DNA of 64,000 nucleotides from Morella rubra. Its lineage: Eukaryota; Streptophyta; Magnoliopsida; Fagales; Myricaceae. The DNA lies in NCBI GenBank assembly GCA_003952965.2, contig RXIC02000100.1:1-64000 (forward strand), written 5' to 3'. The position numbers and the translations under genes were made by a program. Each line of letters opens with the position of its first letter. The stretch's first letter is position 1. This document shows, one piece after another, positions 1-12,124 of the stretch. The notes beneath the pieces were generated by a model that worked only from the letters and a program-made list of their open reading frames with translations, was not told the DNA's origin and made no database searches.

Positions 1-3000
1 CTGTATAAAAAGTTATGATTGTGAACAAAGATGGGTGGAGGCGTCTTGTTTTCAACGTTACCATGGTTAACGTAGACACTCAAGAAATAAGTTACCATCG
101 ATAGTTTCATGTTTGGTAAGATATAAACATTAGGAGCATCAATTTTGAACGATGTCCTAAAGCGAAAGGTTGTAATTACCAGTTATTATAGTCGGTTCCA
201 TTTGTTTTCAGTTGTTGTGACCGAATAAGTAATCGGATGTTGGCTGTTGAAGGCTGGAGGTTGAATTTACACATTAAGGAATAGAATGATAGTGTATTGA
301 CGGGCAGATTACATTTTGGATTTATAATCGGAACTTTGGGTATGGTTCAATTGACATAAGATAGTGCTGACTTCGGCCCATACCTCGGCACGAGGGAAGT
401 GGAAGATGGCGCGGAGTGACTTTGGGCCGGAAACTCACAAACGAAAAATTGGATGGATTGATGAGTATCAACTCACAAGAAGAAAGTAACTTTCAAAAGT
501 TTGTTAGGATATGAACTAATAACAAAGAAGTATTACAGGTTGTGGAACAAAACAGGAAAGGGAAATAGACTTTTAGACATATAATCTTTAATTTGGATCA
601 GAAGGTTCAAAACAAGGATTCTCAAAAACAAAAAAACAGAGAATATTCATGTAGGGATCAAATTTACGGGTGAAGCTGATTGTAAACGACTACTTTGACA
701 AAAATGAAAATAACGGTCATTGCTGATATCAGAAATAAACTGCATGGGTAACAAATGTTCTATCCTTTTGGTTAATAATTCTAGCTCCGCCATTAGATTA
801 CATTGCTGATATCTTCTATTATACATTTTATGGATTTCTTTGCGATTGTCAAGTGAGATCTCATTCGGTTCGAGTAATATAAATAAGTACGAGGATCGAA
901 CCATATATCCTGTCTTCTGACTTCTTTAATTTATTGCATTTAAGTGATTCTTTCAAATGTCTTGGTTGAATTTACAGATCTAATTATATATTCAAATAAG
1001 ATTCTTAGGGTGATGGTCTAGTAAGGTATATTATCAATGATTTTTACTCTTTTGGTGTTTCCCATTTTATATATCAAGGATAGTTCTGCAGAATACCGGG
1101 ATCTTTAATTCATGTACAAAGAGTAATCGGACTATCTATATGTGTTGATTTTTATTTTATTGTAGCTCATTTAGGTTTGTTTATTATTGGGTGAGGTAGA
1201 AATTGGATTTGAGTTGAGATCTCGATCGGATGACACTTAGTACAATTGTAGTTGAGACGCAATCTCCATGTATGCATAACATGTTGTATAGTGTGCTAGC
1301 AAATAATAACCAGCTTTAAATTGAAAAATGGTATTTCGGCTTTTGCTATCTTCATAATCAATTCACTGGTCAGGTAGAGTCGGACCCGATTTGCTTTTTT
1401 ATAACTGATGGTTCTAAGTTTCGGAGGGTAACTATAGTTGCGGATTACGGACTTCCGATACTTCATTAAAAAATAGGAGAGGTGAAGGGATATATCAAAC
1501 CATAAGTATTCTCTTTATCTCGAAGGCATTGGTAAACCCCCTGAGTTGAATAGCCGGTCATTCCATTAAACATATTGTTTTCGAGGCGCAAAAATACTGA
1601 GCACATTGGAAATCAGTAGAAATAAGAGTAAATTACCGTAATGATAACTGGAACTCACACACTCCACGTTTCCTCGCGACTTACTGATCTCAAGCAGAGT
1701 GAATAGAGATGCGCCATGATATCTTGAAGAATCTATCTCGGTACCTGATTCGAAGATTCAGGGGGTGGTGTCTAGTAGATATCCTCCGGACACTAGTGTT
1801 TGGTCACGAAATAGAATGAAAATAAATTCAAAAAAATGGATTTTTTTTCAACTGATTTTATCGCAGATATTGGATAACTTTGTTCGCCATATTCAGTGTC
1901 ATCTTCGTTGTAATCTTCATCAGTCATAGGTATCCACCGGGATCTGGATGAAATGGAAGGATGAAACTCTGAGAAAGCATTATTATTTTGTTAGTCAAAA
2001 CTAGACGATATATTGAGCTATGAAATCTGAATTAAATATTGTCTTTTTTATCCGGGATCGTTTGGAAAAGGATTACATAAAGAAACATCTTTGTTCTTTC
2101 TTCACAATTTTCTAATTGATATCTAAGATGATAAGAAGTTATCCTCTTCACAAGCGATTTCGAGGATTCAGAGGTAGAATAGTGTGTTCGTGACATATGC
2201 TGCTACAGAGAAACAACAGAAATACAAATGATATGGAGCGTTACTGGTATTCTTTGCAGAAGAAATTTTTCTTCGTATTTCTTTTCGGATAGACACGCAT
2301 TGCATTATTCAACCTGACTCACGTTCGCGTTCGCAAATAAAGGCTCGCGGAACAAGGATATCAGAGAGGATATATGCACGGACACGAAAGGCATCTTCTG
2401 GAAGCGAATTCGGGTTCCTCTGATTCATATGTACTTCTAGTTCGACTCCATCAGATTTGAATGACAGCGGGATTTGAGCCACAAGAATTGCGATCTTGTC
2501 ACTTTAGCTGGAGATGATGATTGTGATCTTCGTTGAGATTCATTGATCAAGCTGTGATGAGATTATCCTCCTTCGAATCTCATTTACCTAATGGTATGTC
2601 AAGAAATGTTCATCGTCAGTAACGGGAGATGGTCTAAAGACTTGCAGTCCTCCGACTGTGGATGCAAATAATACACTTCATTTTCATTGGGGAGAATAAC
2701 CAGTATATTTATATTATCTTTTACGTATAACTCACGAATTTTGTGATTTATAATTGAAATATATTGAGATCTCGGATTGACACATTTTCGTGAACTTGCT
2801 AAAACAAACCGATTCCTTTGTTTACTTTACACAACTTTACATTACAGTATATGGTTCTCAACCAAATCCAATTAATCTCTCGATATGTTCATCAAAAAAT
2901 CCGATTCGTGCGATGCTTCCCCAACTCACATTCAAAGAGATTCATCCTAAGTTGGTCTGGAAATTTGCCAACAATAATATCTGAATATTTGATGCTCACA

Positions 3001-3060
3001 AAATTTTGCAAAGAAACAAGACCATCTGATTTTTCGATCGAGATTAAATATGCATGAGGA
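1..3060. other. Left flank without recognisable genes
   Basis: No gene, RNA gene or classifiable transposon was recognised here on either strand. The longest open frames are 60-85 codons (for example 647-904 minus, 2790-2984 plus and 2818-3057 plus) and match no family I know. The stretch looks richer in CG dinucleotides and poorer in long A/T runs than the rest of the window, judged by eye. It lies immediately outside the left arm of the giant palindrome and does not align with the sequence outside the right arm beyond about 37.65 kb. It could be unique intergenic DNA, strongly decayed mobile DNA, or poorly corrected sequence. Confidence 0.5.
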
Positions 3061-3339
3061 AAACGCTCTTTTAAATTATTTAATAATTATTTGGAGCACA
3101 CTTCCTTTGACAATAATGACTCTGAGAAATTAAGAATTGGGACAAAATATCCTCAATATATATCACAAGAGGTCAAGAGCATTATCGGTCATTTAGGTTT
3201 GAAATTTATAAAGGGTGCAAAGTATTAAAAATTGATAGTTAGAAGGACATGTGTCAAAATAATTTAGAATGTAAAATGTAAAATTTATGGTAATTCGTTA
3301 TGAAAATATATTTAAAAAAAAAAAAAACAAACAAACAAA
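3060..3339. repeat. Diverged repeat at left outer boundary
   Basis: Read on the minus strand, this stretch aligns with 37360-37650 (shared phrases such as CTTCTAACTATCAATTTTT and CTTTGCACCCTTTAT) but with many substitutions, unlike the near-identical arm interior. It lacks the second half of the element that is complete at the right boundary. It is either a diverged, truncated copy of that element or the decaying outermost part of the palindrome arm. Homology is lost by about 3060. Confidence 0.55.
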
Positions 3340-4540
3340 GGTTATGTCGGGAGGCGGAATATGGTTGTGGAAAAAACCTGGGCTTTAATGCGTTATAATT
3401 GCAAAATGCTCGAAGTTTGAAGGTCGTTTGACTGATTGCGCATAACCTCCATACCCACATCTGTCTTAATTAGTAGAAGGAAAGCATTGAACTTAAGTTA
3501 AATGCGTCTCCGCCGCTCGTACAAAAGTATTACTTCTCATAAGATTAAGACTGCTAATCTTAACACAAAAGTTCGAGAAAAAAAAGGACAATAATTAATA
3601 TACGAGGATACTTTATAATTTTATTACTCGAATTACATCGTACTGATTTAGAGAGAGAGATAGACACGATAAGAACAATGCAGAAAGTCCACGCTGCCTT
3701 AAGTTTAGTACGAACATCATTTATCCTTTATAATTCTTACTCGAATTTCCATGGAGGACCAATCAAGCAAAGCTTTATTTAGACAGGTCCATGTTCGGCG
3801 CCGGCTAAAGCCCAAATTCTAAATGAATAGGAACCAGCAAGAAAATTCAACGTGGGATGGACAAAAGCCTAAAGTGACTGCAAAGAGAGTCATAGCCCAC
3901 TACTCTCGGTAATAGCCCAATGCCTTGCGCCCTACCAGCTCCGTATAAAAAGGCACCGAAAGATGTAAATTCTCCCCTAGTCCTGCCCACAACATCAGTT
4001 TGAGATGCACATACCATTGCTTGTCTCAGCATTAGATCTCTGTTCGGAATGATCATGCCATCATAGGATAACATTTATATTGGATCACAACTTCGTCCAC
4101 GTTGGGTGAGATTCCTTGGAACTCCTGAAAGCGCTGGCCTAGAACGAAACGTTATATTAATTGATGAAAAAATAAGACAGGTTTACGATCGATTCTTTCC
4201 TTTTCTCTTTCCCTCGCATAAATGGCTACGCACTTCCCATACCCTGCGTTTTTTTTTTCTTTCGAAAATATGATATTTTAGCCCTTGCATAAACAATATC
4301 AGATCTAATTTCTATACTTTCATTCGATACAAAAGGTTCGTAGAAGTTAAAAGGCTAAATTTACGTCATCCTAGCAATTCAAACATTTGCCGCTGTGCTC
4401 CCTTTGCTCTGGGAACTCGCATGTTCTTTCTTTCCCATTTTAAACATTCCATTCAATTTGAGAAAGTTCATCGGATTTTGGTTTCCCCTTTCTCAATGTA
4501 ATTCAGCAAGCACTCCTGACCAAGTGTGGAGTATATACCC

Positions 4541-7137
4541 TCAACCCTCAAATGAATTTATGAACTTGTCAGCTCCTACCACATCTCCCTTCCCTTCCAA
4601 GCACTCTACACAAGAAGCCAAAGTTTCCTTGCTGGGTTTCCAATGGGGTGGGCACACTGCAATTGCTTTCATCAGTGCCTTTGGTATGTGATTATCCTCA
4701 AGATATCCACTTGCCAAATAGTATGAGTCAACCGAAGGCTTACCTCCTTTAGTCACTACCTTGTTTACTAGGGCTTTAGCCTTTGCTAAAAGATCTTTTT
4801 TGCAATATGCATCAATCAATAAGTTTGGAACACGGAAGTCATAGGACAATTTTCTGGATTCCCACTCCTGAAATATCTTCTCTGCACCTTCAATATCATC
4901 AAATGCTAAAAGTGAGCTTATCATGCTTATGTAGCCCTTGTTGTATATTTTCTCCTTACCCCTGTAAAGTTCCCAGATGCGGTGAAGCTCATCTTTCTTC
5001 CTAGTTTCTGCATACAGTTTGAGGAGCAGATCCAAAGCAATATTGCTCCTTTTGGCATTCACCACGAATACCTCCAATTTCTTTGCCATGGCCAGAGCCT
5101 CGTCTGGTAGCCCAACTTTTAGATATCCATTTGCCGCAATGGCATAACTGTTCCAGTCCAAAACCAGCTGTGGATCAGATTCCATCCTTGCAACAATATT
5201 ATTTATCCCCTCAATGTTGGAAACAGCTGCATATGCGCTCAGCCGGATGCTGAGAGTGTATTGGTCAAAATAGATGCCTTATTCCTCCATTTTGAGCATC
5301 AAGAAATTTAGTTTTTCATATTCCCCGATTTTGTAGTATAGATTCATCATTATATTGTAACATAGAGGTTGCTTAGCAAATCCCATATCCCTCATCTTCT
5401 GCATCACAAACTCTGCTTTCTCCACAGACTTTCCATGAGCATAGCAGTCGAGAAGAGCAGTATACACCACAAAACTTTTCAATTTTCCTGGGATGCTATT
5501 AAAATAGTTCTACTTGTTCTAGGCCGTGAACTTTGAAGATCAAGTTCATCCTTACTGCAATATCACCAGTTGAAAGAGGAATGTACCTTCTGTCACTCAT
5601 CCATTGCGATATCTGGAAAGTGACAAGAGAGCATGAAAAACAAAAAACAGAATTGGAATCTGAATAGAGAAAATATAATTGATTTGTTAATATGAACGAA
5701 TCATATTGGCCAACCACCATCATTAAATACATCCAACCTAGGAAATTTTGTCTTTATTGATGTTTGAAGGAGGTGGGGAAAGGGCAAAAGAGGGCATGGA
5801 GGGGTGCAGTTTGGGACTATGGATTTTAGTGCACCAAGCACATAAAATTCAACCAAGGTGACCATTCCCCAAATTGGATAAGATTTTGGACTCAAACTAC
5901 TTGGCTTACAACTAAAACAACCCCAAATTAAGTCCCCATGCTTAGATCAAGGAAATATCCTCATCCTTTCTCCATCTTCTGGGTAGTTTTATAAACCATA
6001 AACTTAGTTCAAAAAATCTGATGTTCCACTTCTTCCATAGTCTCAGAATGCTCAATCATGGCCCCAGCAGCTGAAGAGAGAGCCCATATATCCTTATGAC
6101 AGTAAGCAACGGGAAAACTTGCTAATGAACTAGCATGTCGATTGGATGCCTTTGCATTTCCAGAGCAAACTCAAAATTCTATATTATTGAAATTGAAGCC
6201 AGTTGACAGTAGAACCCAAAACACAATTCCTAGCAACATTTCTGCTTCATTTTGAAAATTTCAATACAATTACCATGCAAGGTGTGTGACATTTCAATTC
6301 CAAAGATATGAGGAATATTTCCCTACCTTCGTTAGCTTTACTAATTTCACCCCAAATTCAGATACTAGCTTCAAGTTATAAAATTCAAATCATAATTGGA
6401 GAACGAAAAAAGAAAAAAAGGAACAATACTTAATGCCCTGCAAGAACACAATTTGCTACCTATCCCTAATACCAACGATAAAAGTACTTTCTCATTCAAT
6501 GGAAATTTGAAATGCCTTCATCAACAAGGACAGAAGTACAAGCTATAAATTTCTGCAGTCTTACTCATTAAAAGTGGTACTCATAGATTGTGTAATACAA
6601 TGGGGTAAAATACTAGTACGCATACAGATTTCTGTGTTAATTTTCAAACCCATTTGCTTCAATTGGCTAGAAGATTGAAAGAAAAGCAACTATCACTTAA
6701 GAAACAACAAGTCAAGCACGTCAAAGTGATATTTACTCCTCCCACTCTAATTTGATTTGAGAATTTTAATTGACCATTTCCTTCAGTCAACAAATTCAAT
6801 CTTTCAAGAATCCTACGATTTTCCAAAGCGACAGTGTAATAAAACTGACAAAAAAAAAATAAAAAATTATCAGAAAGTGTCAGACTCAACCTCGAGAGCG
6901 TGTTTGAAGCGTTGTAAACTCTGAGCTCCTTTATAATATTCCGAAGCTCTTCTATTTGAACAGGCCTACCTTCTTGGACCCACTGATCCAGTACTGGCAC
7001 AACTGAGACGTTAGGGTCCCCAAGCGGCGAAATTCTTCTGTACAGAAATGCCTGGCCTTCGAGGAAAAGAAATGCACAAGAAGCTTCTGAGAGGGGAAGA
7101 GGACGCAGAGGCGATCGCTTTGGAATAATGGCTTCAT
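4541..7137 (-). pseudogene. PPR protein pseudogene, left-arm copy (At2g20710-like)
   Basis: This is the mirror copy of the pseudogene at 33553-36158. It resembles two-exon mitochondrial P-class pentatricopeptide repeat proteins of the At2g20710/At4g21705 type. The second exon begins at 5612 after an AG acceptor with ISQWMSDRRY, equivalent to VSEWMSKKGV in the intact PPR gene at 18123. It carries the same lesions as the right copy: a frameshift after EQVE near 5520, a TAA stop after MLKMEE near 5279, and a stop at 4541 before the usual C-terminus. The first exon (from ATG at 7137) has additionally lost about four single bases relative to the right copy, plus one A from an AAA run further on, so the mitochondrial-presequence region runs out of frame. 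No functional protein is expected. Confidence 0.85.
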
Positions 7138-7559
7138 TGGTGAAGAAGCAAGTAACAGATAACGAAAATGGGTTCTGGGTTTAAGGGTGGTCGCTACATG
7201 TTCTCCCTCGCCCTTGAACGATGGAAGAACTACTGTCGGGGAGGGTAGAAACCAGGGAGAAGAATCGTTTACCAGGAAAAATTGTTTCGGGCAATTGTTT
7301 GTAGGCTAAATTACTACGCACATACTTGGTGTTTTAAATTTTTCCAGATCAGTTCTCAGATTTTTCTTAAAAATATTCTTAAGATTTATCTAAAACAGAG
7401 ATTCTCCGTAGATAGAAATGAACATTACTAAACAGAAAAATCAAAATGATAGGATTAAAAAAAGTTCACATAAAACGACAATATGTAAATATAAAATAAA
7501 ATATTTTAAAAAATAAAAAAATCTAAAATTAATAAAAAAACATAATAATATAAAAAAAG

Positions 7560-7730
7560 GGAAAGGATCGGAGACGTGGCTGTAAGGGGAGTCTGGGCGC
7601 CCAGTTCTGGGTGCCCAAAGAGAGGAGGAATCCCTCCTGGATATTTGGGGCGGTGGCCTCCCCATCTGCAACAGTGCGGCCGTGGAAGGGGCCATTGTGA
7701 TGATCCTTCTCCTTTTTTTTTTTTTAAAAA
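7560..7730. repeat. GC-rich palindromic insert, left copy
   Basis: A GC-rich block of about 170 bp with its own local symmetry (GGGAAAGGATC at one end, GATCCTTCTCC at the other; GGGCGCCCA followed by TGGGTGCCC inside) sits between very AT-rich, partly inverted flanks. It has no coding capacity that I trust. It looks like a small inverted-repeat transposon or a fragment of one, inserted in the larger element. The mirror copy lies at 32925-33095. Confidence 0.45.
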
Positions 7731-8254
7731 AAATAATAAAATAATTTATAATTTTAGAAATTTTAAAAAATATTGAAATTGTCATATTTTAACTTTATGG
7801 TATTGAATCTATACCGTGTGACGATATTTCCTCCGTATTCCGTCATTGATCTAACGGAAATGTTGTACACGCCATTATTTATGACGTCAACATCCTATTC
7901 AACAAAACGCAATTTCAATTAACCACGTCAGTGCCCATTCAACATTGCTAAATGATTCAGTATTTCAAACCTATAAAAAGTGATACGTCCTCGTCGTCTA
8001 CTACTTGTCCAAGGAATGGGTCACCAACCTAAAAACATGTTGCATCCCCGTCATCTACTACTGTGCAGGATCTTTCTAGCTTCCTTGGCCACCCCATCTA
8101 CCACACATCTAAACCCATTGATATGATGCTCTGAAAATGCTAGAAGGTCTGTGTCCACCAGGGAATAAACCCGTTAATAATTTTGCTTTACACCCTGTCT
8201 TCTAAGAAACATTTAGAGCAAGGGTCAAGCTCCTTGAACTCGAGACCTTATGTA

Positions 8255-8476
8255 AGTCTTGTGCATGAGAAGGGGATCTAGGACATCCTAGATGGAATAG
8301 AGAAGAAGCACTGTGCATATAATGACTTCAATGAAGCCAGCAACAAGAGCTCCTTTTACTTGGTTGCAATACTTGGGAACTTGGCCACAAATGGGTAGCC
8401 AACCTGCGTAAGAATTTTCATTCTTTCCGACTTGAGCTATTGCTAAGGCTGCCAAAATGCTTGAAATGAGCAACAT
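8255..8476 (-). pseudogene. CASP-like protein C-terminal fragment, left copy
   Basis: The translation contains [28 protein letters not shown] and a final hydrophobic segment ([16 protein letters not shown]). These match the last part of CASP-like (CASPL, formerly UPF0497) membrane proteins, including the extracellular GW and cysteine motifs and the fourth membrane span. An in-frame TAG follows LLLYSI, after which DVLDPLLMHK still resembles the family's usual tail, so the stop is premature. The 5' exons are absent. The piece lies inside the long-TIR element and is probably a captured fragment. The mirror copy at 32061-32280 lacks two further bases. Confidence 0.7.
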
Positions 8477-8779
8477 GGTGAAAACCTACTCCAAATAATG
8501 AATGCATCAGTAGATAATCAACCTATGTAGGTTTCTCAGCTCCATATAATGTCAGATCAAAGAGCTATGATAAAATTCAAGACCTTTTTTGCTCACTGAA
8601 AATGCTTCTGAAAATGTATTCCTGAAAAAGCATTTGTAATTGAAAAAAGCCAACCATATTTTCTAAATTAACTAGTTATCTGTTTCTCGGTGGAGTGTGA
8701 AGTAAAAAGCAAACACAGCTGTAAGAAAAGGTTTCTCGGTGGGTTTACCATATCGAGGGCGACGACTAATCGCCACAAC

Positions 8780-9010
8780 AAACTCTTTGGAGGAAGAAAA
8801 TAAGTATTTGATGCGTGCAGGCGGGGCTGAAGAAATTGGCTGATAAGAAGGTTGAAGCAGCTCATGCATGGATTGAAGCTCTAAAGGCCAGTGATAAGGA
8901 AATACTGATGAGGACAGAATTAGCTCAAAGAGAGATTAGAGAGATGAGGATGGAGAAGAACGAGATGCCTACAGAGCTGAAGACAAAAAGTCACTTTCTG
9001 GAAAGTGAAT
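8780..9010 (+). pseudogene. Coiled-coil gene fragment, left copy
   Basis: An open stretch encodes a charged heptad-like sequence (DKKVEAAHAWIEALKASDKE, then MRTELAQREI). The two arms differ by several one-base indels. Combining both gives a longer frame that continues through EERDAYRAE. I do not recognise the parent gene; a plant coiled-coil protein fragment is the most that can be said. No start, stop or splice sites support a functional gene, and it lies inside the long-TIR element. Confidence 0.4.
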
Positions 9011-10899
9011 GATGGAGGGAGGATTTCATAACCGAAGACAGAAATGTGAGAAGAATACAGAAAATGCAGAAGCAGAACATTGCAACGAGCATTGCCTAGA
9101 AACTCTGTGAAAGGTAATGGCAACGTGACTCCATCCAGGTGAGCCAAGTTTCGAAAGTCTGCCTCCCCAGCTTGACATATTAATTCTTTCATTATTAAGA
9201 AGAAGATGAAGGCGATTCCCAATCTGGCTAAGTTTTTTATTGGTAAAAGGAATGAGAAGGATCTGTGAGCCCTTAGATTATTCGGGCCTGTCTGCGCCTG
9301 TTTACAGAAGCTCCTTATGCAAGTGATTCCAATCCCGAAAAGAGTTAATGAACTGTTTGACATACTTTAATGGGCAATTTGATGTCTTCCTTACAAGTGC
9401 TTCTTCAATGTTTCGTTTTGCTTTACTTGAAAGAAATGAAGCTTCTGGTTCATCGTGGATGCATTTGAGTCTCATACTTTTGAGTTTTGACTTTATAATT
9501 TTGGGTTCAACGTATTTCTGAGGCAATTATACAAGAGAAACTTCTGGCCATTTCGAAACCGAAATGGCCAGAAGCACTTACAATACCATTTGCGATCATA
9601 TAAGCACTTACGGCAAGCTTTTAGTAAACAATACAAAGAAGAAGATGAAGAGAAATTCTGCTAGTAAGAATAAAATCATTTGACAAAACAATTTAAGGAA
9701 CAAACTTGAAGACCGGAGTGTTGTTGTACTTTGCCTTGACAGATACTGTGAAGAAATTAGTTTTTTCATGGCTTGTTGGCATGTAGCCATGACAATTGAG
9801 CTGAAAGGGTGGAACTAAACGCCAGGAGCCTCAACAGAAGGAGGCATAACCTTTTGGTCTTGACCCAAGTTTGAAATTTAATACATAGACATGTTACTGT
9901 GGTCGGGAACAACATTGCAATTGGCCTAGGTGACATCACTGTAGGTTGTCTGGGTCTCACACTTTCTTCTATTGTTAAAGCAGACACTTTCTTCGATCTT
10001 TTTATTAGTCCCATGCTATATGTTGATTCGATGTGTCGTTTTAGGAGCCACAAAAATGGCTTCGTTGGCATAACCTCACAGAGAAGATTTCATATGCCCA
10101 GCGCACTGCCAAGAGTATGTTCTCAAAGGGTCGGAGATACTCAACTCCTACTGAACAAGTTGCATGAAACAACGTCGTCGAGGTCCCTAAGCCAGAGATG
10201 AACAAGTCCGACGAGGATTCAGACTTCTCGGTGATCAGCAAGCGAAGGAACCAATCGTGGAGCTCGACTAGACAACGAGAGAAGCGACGAAGACGCATGC
10301 TAGTCAAAGAGAAGAAGAAAAATCAAACGGCGTGTTTTGTTTACGAATCAATCATTAGGTGCTGAGGTGGATAATAGACATTGAGCTGGTCAAAATGATG
10401 ATGTGTACAACATTACCGTTAGATGCAATGACGGAATATGGACGGAAAGACCATATCGTCACACGGGTATGGACTTAGTGACATAAAGTAAAAAAATAAA
10501 TCTAGTGATAAATCGTCAGTGTGTATAATGATCATATTTTTCCCTTATATTATTTTACTGACACGTGTTACATTGCGATTGGACGAGATTTTTTTAATGA
10601 GCGATCAATTTCTATGTGGGCTCGTTAGTCATGTGTGCATTTACATCCACTAAGTTAACATGATCTGTTTGGGAATTGAGACTAAACATAGGGAGTAAAT
10701 TTAGCTTTGTTTAAACTTTGTCACACAATAACCTTGGTTTTATGTGTCGTTCCCAGATACTGTTGAAAACTGTGGTTTATCTTCTGCCGATCTCCCCTAC
10801 TCTTTAGCTAGAGCTTGCGAAAGAAGTCCTTTGGGAAGCAGAATCGACACCACGTGGGTCCCTCCTCCACTACCCCCTTCTTGAGCTGTGATTGTGTTA

Positions 10900-12124
10900 G
10901 TTCGGCTATTGTGCAAAGCATGATGCGAAACAACGGCTGAGATAAGAAGTTGGCGATCTGCGGTTGTAATGGTGCCACTTCATTTAATGAATTCTCACCC
11001 ATTTGAAGGGTGACCCGACCTGTGAAAATCTCGACCCGTCGCCTGTGAAACCATCTCTTTCAACCCGTATGCCTATTCAAATCTCTCTTTGCTTGCCTCT
11101 TCATCGTTGAGACCAAATCACCTTAGCTTCACAGAGCCCAAGACATTCGAAATCTATCTGGGGATAGCGAGGCTGTTGCGGGTTAGTTCAGTTGAATTCT
11201 TCAGGTGACTGTCCATGGTGTTCTTTATAGTTCCAGTTGCATTCTCAAAGCCATCCAGGCAAGTCTGTAGGAAAGTACTTGCCGAACTTTGCCACGTTTT
11301 GAGATCATCTATGGCTTGTGAGAATGACTTCTGATCTTTTCTACCGATTTCATAACACCCAAAATCATTACTTCCTTTGAATTATTTAGAACTAGAAGGA
11401 AGATTTGCTATTAGGAGAAACCCAAAACCTTCAAGCTTCCAATGGGAGAGGTGTCGAAAACCACTGGAGGAAGAGGTGCGATTTTTGTAGAAAGATTCAC
11501 AATTGGAATACGTGAAATTAAGAGTGAGGTGAGCTAGTACAATCCCAAGCAGTTGCGATTCAAAATGAAGAGGTGTCGAAAGATTCAGAGAACCGACCCA
11601 CTAGAGGAAGAGGTGCGATTTTTGGGTAAATCAATCTGTCACCATTAAGAGCAATGATTTTGGACAAGCCTTTCAAATGGGTGGAAGGGCAACTATACCT
11701 GGAGCAATTTCGATTTCCTTTCAAGCGGGTGGAAGATCAACGACAAGCAACACTAAAGGGTTTGTTTGTTTACTAAAATTTTAACATAATAAAATAATTA
11801 CAATATAATCTTTCTCCCCCCATTAAATTATTACTTTTCACTATAATAAATATAAAAATTCATTCAAATATCTATCTCTTCACTTTTTCACCAATTTCAA
11901 TACTCTAAAATTTTAATCTCTAAAATTTTAATACTCAAACACAACCTTTGAAGTTGGCATTCGGTTGTTTTGTTTCCAAACGGGTGGGCGAGTTTGGTTA
12001 TCTAGGTCGGGTACGAGTCAACGATTTGGATCTTTCATTAAATGACGTGACACCATTACAACCATCGGATCGCAAACTTGCTTCATAGTGCTTCAACCCA
12101 TTATGCTTTGCACAATAACTGAAC
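10900..12124. mobile_element. Inverted-repeat element with 90-bp ends, left copy
   Basis: The terminal blocks 10900-10990 and 12035-12124 are imperfect inverted repeats of about 90 bp (shared cores CATTAAATGA, CACCATTACAACC and CTTTGCACAATA). Further similarity continues inward around an ACCCGACCT motif. The interior holds a twofold motif (AGGAAGAGGTGCGATTTTTG near 11468 and again near 11595), an inserted small MITE (11755-11949) and no coding sequence that I recognise. It behaves like a non-autonomous DNA transposon; the superfamily is unknown. Confidence 0.5.
11755..11949. mobile_element. Nested small MITE, left copy
   Basis: An AT-rich segment of about 195 bp starts AAAGGGTTTGTTTGTTTACT and ends with the imperfect inverse of that sequence (reading in from the other side: AAAGGTTGTGTTTGAGTATT), giving ends of about 29 bp that both run into TAAAATTTTA. 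There is no coding capacity. A GGTTTGTTTGG-like end is common among hAT-type MITEs in plants; no clear target duplication was found. It is nested in the element at 10900-12124. The right-arm copy (28514-28727) has an extra 17 bp repeating an AAAATTTTAG unit. Confidence 0.55.

Larger units (their letters stand above)
7302..10705. mobile_element. Long-TIR element with gene fragments, left-arm copy
   Basis: The ends are inverted repeats that both begin with a GGCTAAATTACT-like terminus (7302, inward; about 10705, reversed). Subterminal inverted blocks share phrases such as CGATATGGTC and TATTCCGTCATTG. Inside lie a CASP-like gene tail (minus, 8255-8476), a coiled-coil fragment (plus, 8780-9010), other unrecognised fragments and a GC-rich insert (7560-7720). 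No transposase was seen. Long terminal inverted repeats plus captured gene pieces suggest a non-autonomous Mutator-like (Pack-MULE) element; this class assignment is inference. The mirror copy at 29779-33391 is better preserved at its termini. Confidence 0.5.

Noticed and set aside
2790..3057. Overlapping 64- and 79-codon frames at the edge of the left flank, considered as a mobile-element or endogenous virus remnant
   Set aside because: No diagnostic motif (reverse transcriptase, protease, zinc knuckle) was seen, so no such label is supported.
1..3060. Organelle-derived DNA (plastid or mitochondrial insert)
   Set aside because: No organelle gene could be read on either strand.
3847..4074. 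75-codon frame conserved in both arms (also 36625-36852)
   Set aside because: Its conservation only reflects arm identity; no domain, splice context or relatives were recognised.
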